A DNA stretch of 9,295 nucleotides. It comes from Cellvibrionales bacterium UBA2618 (GTDB taxonomy: Bacteria; Pseudomonadota; Gammaproteobacteria; Pseudomonadales; Porticoccaceae). The DNA is taken from positions 9,454 to 18,748 of the forward strand of contig DDJS01000102.1 of assembly GCA_002339165.1 (NCBI GenBank), in the 5' to 3' direction. Under the pieces are notes generated by a model. That model searched no databases, was not told where the DNA came from, and saw only the letters and a program-made list of their open reading frames with translations. This document shows positions 7,011-9,295 of the stretch, piece after piece. A program made the position numbers and the translations under genes. The stretch's first letter is position 1. Each line of letters begins with the position of its first letter.

Positions 7011-7976
7011 TCAATCAACCACGACTTCGGTATAAGTCATTTCACCAACAACACGGCGATTATTGATGCGCCCCGCTCTCGTCTGGTTGCTATCTGTCGG
7101 GTGCGATTCGCCAAACCCTCGGGCGCTCATGCGTCCTGCATCAATCCCATAATCTGCGATCAAAACGTCTTTGACTGCGGCAGCTCGACGCGCCGATAGG
7201 TCGAGGTTGTAGGCTTCGCTGCCGGTACTATCAGTATGGCCCTCGAGCACCAAAAGTATATCGCTATGCGCTCGCATAGCCGCCGCTACCGTGTTGAGAT
7301 CCTCAGACTCTATCGACAGAACGACCGCTTGGTCAAAAGCGAATTTGACGTTCAAACGAATCACCACAGTGCGCATTTTGGGTTCTGGTTTGGGTTCGGG
7401 TTGGACTTCAGGCTCCGGCATGGCCGCGGGTTGCATCACCACCGCCGGCGTAGGGGTACCAAAAATTCGATTTAAAGAAATATGAAATCCAACATCTTCA
7501 GCGTCCTCATCGTGCCCCGATAACAGGCGGACATCTGCGCGCAGGTCAAGTTTATCGCTTAACCGCTTGGCGATGCCGAGCCCAAACATGAGCTGGGTTG
7601 GACTATCGTCGTGCCCCGAGGCCAAATTATAGCGGTCATTAAAGTCATATTGGTTGACGCCAAGAAGCGCAAACGGAGCCCATCCAGCGGTCTTGTCACC
7701 GAGCCAAAGTACGCCGTTCAAAGACAATGCATCGAGATCGTCGTGACCCGCCTGCTGCGCATAACCAAGTTCAACCGCCAAATGATCGGTCAGATAACGT
7801 CCCGCCTGAAGCCCGAGCAAGTTGCTTTCATGATGATCCTGCAGAGCACGAGTGCTATCGAGATTGTAGTGACTGGCTGACGTTCCCAGATACCACTCAT
7901 CACTGGCATTGACTAGACCGGTAAAAGAAGTGAGCAAAAGTGATGTAGCTGCGCACAGCGCACGGGTTGCGTTCAT
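7011..7976 (-). CDS. OmpA-family outer membrane protein (barrel plus peptidoglycan-binding domain)
   Basis: This 321-residue protein should anchor the outer membrane to peptidoglycan. Counted from the ATG at 7976, an N-terminal signal peptide (about 1-25, a basic start, LCAATSLLLTSFTG core and VNAS cleavage region) is followed by an OmpA-like barrel (about 26-172) with alternating hydrophobic strands such as LLGLQAGRYL and VELGYAQ. A Pro/Glu linker (PEPEVQPEPKPEPK, about 187-200) leads to an OmpA C-terminal domain (about 204-315). That domain has GHTDSTG, NLDLSARRA, GFGESHP and NNRRV; D249 and R264 match the two diaminopimelate-binding residues known from Acinetobacter OmpA. It ends EVVVD, not in an aromatic residue, as expected when the barrel is N-terminal. 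An upstream ATG (7985) adds three residues but abuts AAGGA with no spacing. Gene symbol withheld because OmpA/OprF-type names are not secure. Confidence 0.92.
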   Translation of the reverse strand: MNATRALCAATSLLLTSFTGLVNASDEWYLGTSASHYNLDSTRALQDHHESNLLGLQAGRYLTDHLAVELGYAQQAGHDDLDALSLNGVLWLGDKTAGWAPFALLGVNQYDFNDRYNLASGHDDSPTQLMFGLGIAKRLSDKLDLRADVRLLSGHDEDAEDVGFHISLNRIFGTPTPAVVMQPAAMPEPEVQPEPKPEPKMRTVVIRLNVKFAFDQAVVLSIESEDLNTVAAAMRAHSDILLVLEGHTDSTGSEAYNLDLSARRAAAVKDVLIADYGIDAGRMSARGFGESHPTDSNQTRAGRINNRRVVGEMTYTEVVVD

Positions 7977-7984
7977 GGTATTCA

Positions 7985-7989
7985 TCCTT
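7985..7989 (-). promoter_or_regulatory. Ribosome binding site choosing the second ATG of the OmpA gene
   Basis: Minus-strand AAGGA ends eight bases before the ATG at 7974-7976 but overlaps the last base position of the earlier ATG at 7983-7985. The spacing favours the later start. Confidence 0.65.
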
Positions 7990-8022
7990 GAATTTTAATT
8001 GATATTCAACGCCAGCGGGAAG

Positions 8023-8037
8023 CTAACGCCGCGCCAT
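8023..8037 (-). other. Possible five-codon upstream ORF (Met-Ala-Arg-Arg-stop) in the ompA leader
   Basis: The minus strand reads ATG GCG CGG CGT TAG. AAAGGA (8042-8047) lies four bases before the ATG, which is a usable Shine-Dalgarno. The frame lies between the candidate -10 at 8071-8076 and the OmpA start, ending 46 bases before it. It might modulate translation or message stability; its shortness means chance cannot be excluded. Confidence 0.3.
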
Positions 8038-8070
8038 AGAATCCTTTCTTCTATTACACGTTGGTTGATT

Positions 8071-8076
8071 AGTATA
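8071..8076 (-). promoter_or_regulatory. Candidate -10 element of the OmpA gene promoter
   Basis: Minus-strand TATACT matches five of six positions of the sigma-70 -10 box and would give a leader of roughly 85-90 bases. The -35 region is weak. It lies in the 149-158-bp gap after the coiled-coil gene, in which no clear terminator hairpin was found. Confidence 0.35.
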
Positions 8077-8134
8077 ACCGAAAATACTCCGCGCCGTGCA
8101 CCCTTAATAAGACCAGAGCCTTTCACTCGTTAGT

Positions 8135-8893
8135 TTAACCGGGACCAGTGACTGCCGGTTTGGACGATTGCTCGAGCTTGTAAAGCTTCTGGTTGGTCTG
8201 GCGACGGAAACCATCCATCGACTCAATCGCCTCTGAATGGCTCTTTAGTTGCCGCTCGGCGCGCTTGTTGACCGCAGATATTTGGCTCTGGGCGTCTTGT
8301 AATCGGCGTAATTTGCTATGGATCTCAGTAACATCACCACTCATCTCCAAATAATTACCACTCAGGGTAGCCGCCCGCTTGTTGTCCGCCTCCAGCCGAG
8401 CAGAGACACCAGTCATTGACGCTTCCAGTGCCACACGTTTTTGCGCTAGGAATACAATATCGGTTTGATTTTTAGCGATCTTGCCTCGGTTGGTGTCATT
8501 CGATACCCCCCAGAGTTTTCTGATTTCTGACCAATGCTTTTGCAATTCATCCTGGTGGCGGCTTAATTTAACCTGCATCGCGGCGCCGGACTGGGTCACC
8601 GATTGGTCGGTACTGCTGAGCCGTGACTCAAGATTATCAAATCGCTGCTGCAAAGCCTGATGGTTCGATTGAAGCGCTGAAAACTCCATCCAGCCAATCA
8701 CTGCGGCCGCGGCCGACATGATCATTACCGCGAGTATCAAGAATTTCCAACCGCCGCCCAAAGCCACGCCAGCTGCCGAACGGGAGGTTGCACTAGACGT
8801 TTTATTGGACGACCTAGTGCCAGTTGCGCCGCCGATCATGCCATCACGCTCTGGAACGATGGGGTTAATTCGCCTGTTGTCCGATTCCGACAT
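8135..8893 (-). CDS. Single-pass membrane protein with long periplasmic coiled coil, function unknown
   Basis: I do not recognise this 252-residue protein. From the ATG at 8893 it has a polar N-terminus of about 45 residues rich in Ser, Gly, Thr and Arg (MSESDNRRINPIVPERD). One hydrophobic helix (about 49-71, WKFLILAVMIMSAAAAVIGW) follows, then some 170 residues of predicted coiled coil with repeated Leu/Ile/Val heptads (ALQQRFDNLESRLSS, IHSKLRRLQDAQSQISAV) and a short SSKPAVTGPG tail. The topology is probably N-in with the coiled coil in the periplasm. Such proteins often act in envelope assembly or division, but nothing here shows which. It is upstream of the OmpA gene on the same strand, about 150 bp away, which fits an envelope role weakly. 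A GTG at 8905 would add four residues, but the strong Shine-Dalgarno at 8902-8908 is placed for the ATG. Confidence 0.85.
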   Translation of the reverse strand: MSESDNRRINPIVPERDGMIGGATGTRSSNKTSSATSRSAAGVALGGGWKFLILAVMIMSAAAAVIGWMEFSALQSNHQALQQRFDNLESRLSSTDQSVTQSGAAMQVKLSRHQDELQKHWSEIRKLWGVSNDTNRGKIAKNQTDIVFLAQKRVALEASMTGVSARLEADNKRAATLSGNYLEMSGDVTEIHSKLRRLQDAQSQISAVNKRAERQLKSHSEAIESMDGFRRQTNQKLYKLEQSSKPAVTGPG

Positions 8894-8901
8894 ATTGTCG
8901 A

Positions 8902-8908
8902 TCACCTC
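8902..8908 (-). promoter_or_regulatory. Strong ribosome binding site choosing the ATG start of the coiled-coil gene
   Basis: Minus-strand GAGGTGA, complementary to the 16S rRNA tail, ends eight bases before the ATG at 8891-8893. The alternative GTG (8903-8905) is part of this motif itself and so cannot use it. Confidence 0.75.
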
Positions 8909-8935
8909 GATACCGTACTGTTATACACAACCGTG

Positions 8936-8941
8936 ATTATA
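8936..8941 (-). promoter_or_regulatory. Candidate -10 element of the coiled-coil gene promoter
   Basis: Minus-strand TATAAT is a perfect sigma-70 -10 match about 43 bases before the ATG at 8893. A second, TATAAC, is at 8920-8925. No good -35 hexamer is seen at the right spacing for either. Confidence 0.4.
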
Positions 8942-9234
8942 GCGATTTCATTGGTGGGCCACACCATGCGATTGACAATTTCATAAGAAAACGCAAACGG
9001 CACCTCGGGTTAGGGTTAACTGGCGCTAGTTGCAACGGGGCGCGCCGACGCACCATCTCAGACCTAGGATGCCGGGTGTAATCAGCGACAGATGCTCAAT
9101 AATGACGGCCATTGCGTTGGTAGTCTTTATTTCATCGCATTTTAGCGGCAACTAGAAAACTGGATTTTAAAGTACCCATATAGTCACTGCGATCTAAGCC
9201 TCTCCCCTGGTGAGAAATCCTTGGCGGAAAGCGC

Positions 9235-9295
9235 GTGAATAACCTGAACGATGCTTTGAACGTAGACTGTCGACGCATGGAATACGCTTGGATAT
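9235..9295 (+). CDS. Possible start of a rightward gene (partial, very uncertain)
   Basis: A GTG at 9235 opens a frame of 20 codons to the window edge, beginning VNNLNDALNVDC. GGCGGAA (9223-9229) lies about five bases upstream as a possible Shine-Dalgarno and TATAGT (9179-9184) could be its -10 element. The orientation would be divergent from the coiled-coil gene. The product is not recognised, and minus-strand frames are also open here, so this may be noise. Confidence 0.2.
   Translation, partial: MNNLNDALNVDCRRMEYAWI

Larger units (their letters stand above)
8906..9295. other. 390-base region without an assignable gene
   Basis: It holds the promoter region of the coiled-coil gene at its left end, an imperfect palindrome AACTGGCGCTAGTT at 9018-9031, the 8-bp palindrome GGCGCGCC at 9039-9046, and a TATAGT (9179-9184, plus strand) that could be a -10 element for a gene leaving the window to the right. 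Several short frames run off the right edge on both strands (see findings). No tRNA, terminator or repeat array was recognised. Confidence 0.6.

Noticed and set aside
8971..8976. Plus-strand TTGACA as a -35 element
   Set aside because: A perfect -35 hexamer, but no -10-like sequence follows at 16-18 bp on that strand.
9007..9019. GGGTTAGGGTTAA, resembling two telomere-type TTAGGG units
   Set aside because: Only two copies inside an otherwise bacterial intergenic region; most likely chance.
1..9295. Defence island, mobile element or new biosynthetic system
   Set aside because: All large genes but one belong to known housekeeping families, with no integrase, transposase, toxin, nuclease-ATPase pair or att-like repeats.

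Overview
The window looks like ordinary chromosomal core sequence from a gammaproteobacterium, probably a marine, heterotrophic, Cellvibrionales-like one. The support is the set of recognisable products: a DeaD-type RNA helicase tail, a YqcC protein, an iron-sulfur DinG helicase, an exonuclease I with all E. coli-equivalent catalytic residues, and a long-form aspartate carbamoyltransferase. The lineage is an inference from protein resemblance, not from a marker gene. No insertion sequence, phage gene, CRISPR array, tRNA or rRNA was seen, and no cluster that looks like a new defence or biosynthetic system.

Layout, left to right. Positions 2-631 (+) hold the 3' end of a deaD-like DEAD-box RNA helicase: a 24-bp in-frame tandem repeat, the DbpA-type RNA-binding domain and a long basic Lys/Ser/Pro tail. 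It converges on a row of seven genes that all read on the minus strand. In transcription order these run from right to left: a one-pass membrane coiled-coil protein of unknown role (8135-8893), an OmpA-family outer-membrane protein (7011-7976), exonuclease I sbcB (5445-6884), aspartate carbamoyltransferase pyrB (4351-5364), a glycerolipid-type acyltransferase (3164-4330), dinG (1065-3170) and yqcC (665-997). Positions 8906-9295 hold no assignable gene, only promoter-like sequence and short frames running off the edge.

The tightest unit is pyrB, acyltransferase and dinG. The acyltransferase gene lies directly after or overlaps the pyrB stop, depending on its start. dinG begins with a TTG inside the last codons of the acyltransferase gene, behind a good Shine-Dalgarno sequence. 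The three are probably cotranscribed and coupled at translation. sbcB lies 80 bp upstream of pyrB and yqcC 67 bp downstream of dinG, so the transcript may be longer. Functionally the unit mixes pyrimidine synthesis, lipid acylation and DNA repair, so it reads as a housekeeping operon rather than a pathway. No pyrI or pyrC lies beside pyrB.

The most interesting unexplained signals are non-coding. One is four tandem 11-12-bp GGCTA units in the pyrB leader. Another is a five-codon upstream frame (Met-Ala-Arg-Arg-stop) with its own Shine-Dalgarno in the ompA leader. A third is four 9-bp units between ompA and sbcB. Shine-Dalgarno placement also moves the likely starts of the OmpA gene and the coiled-coil gene to internal ATG codons.
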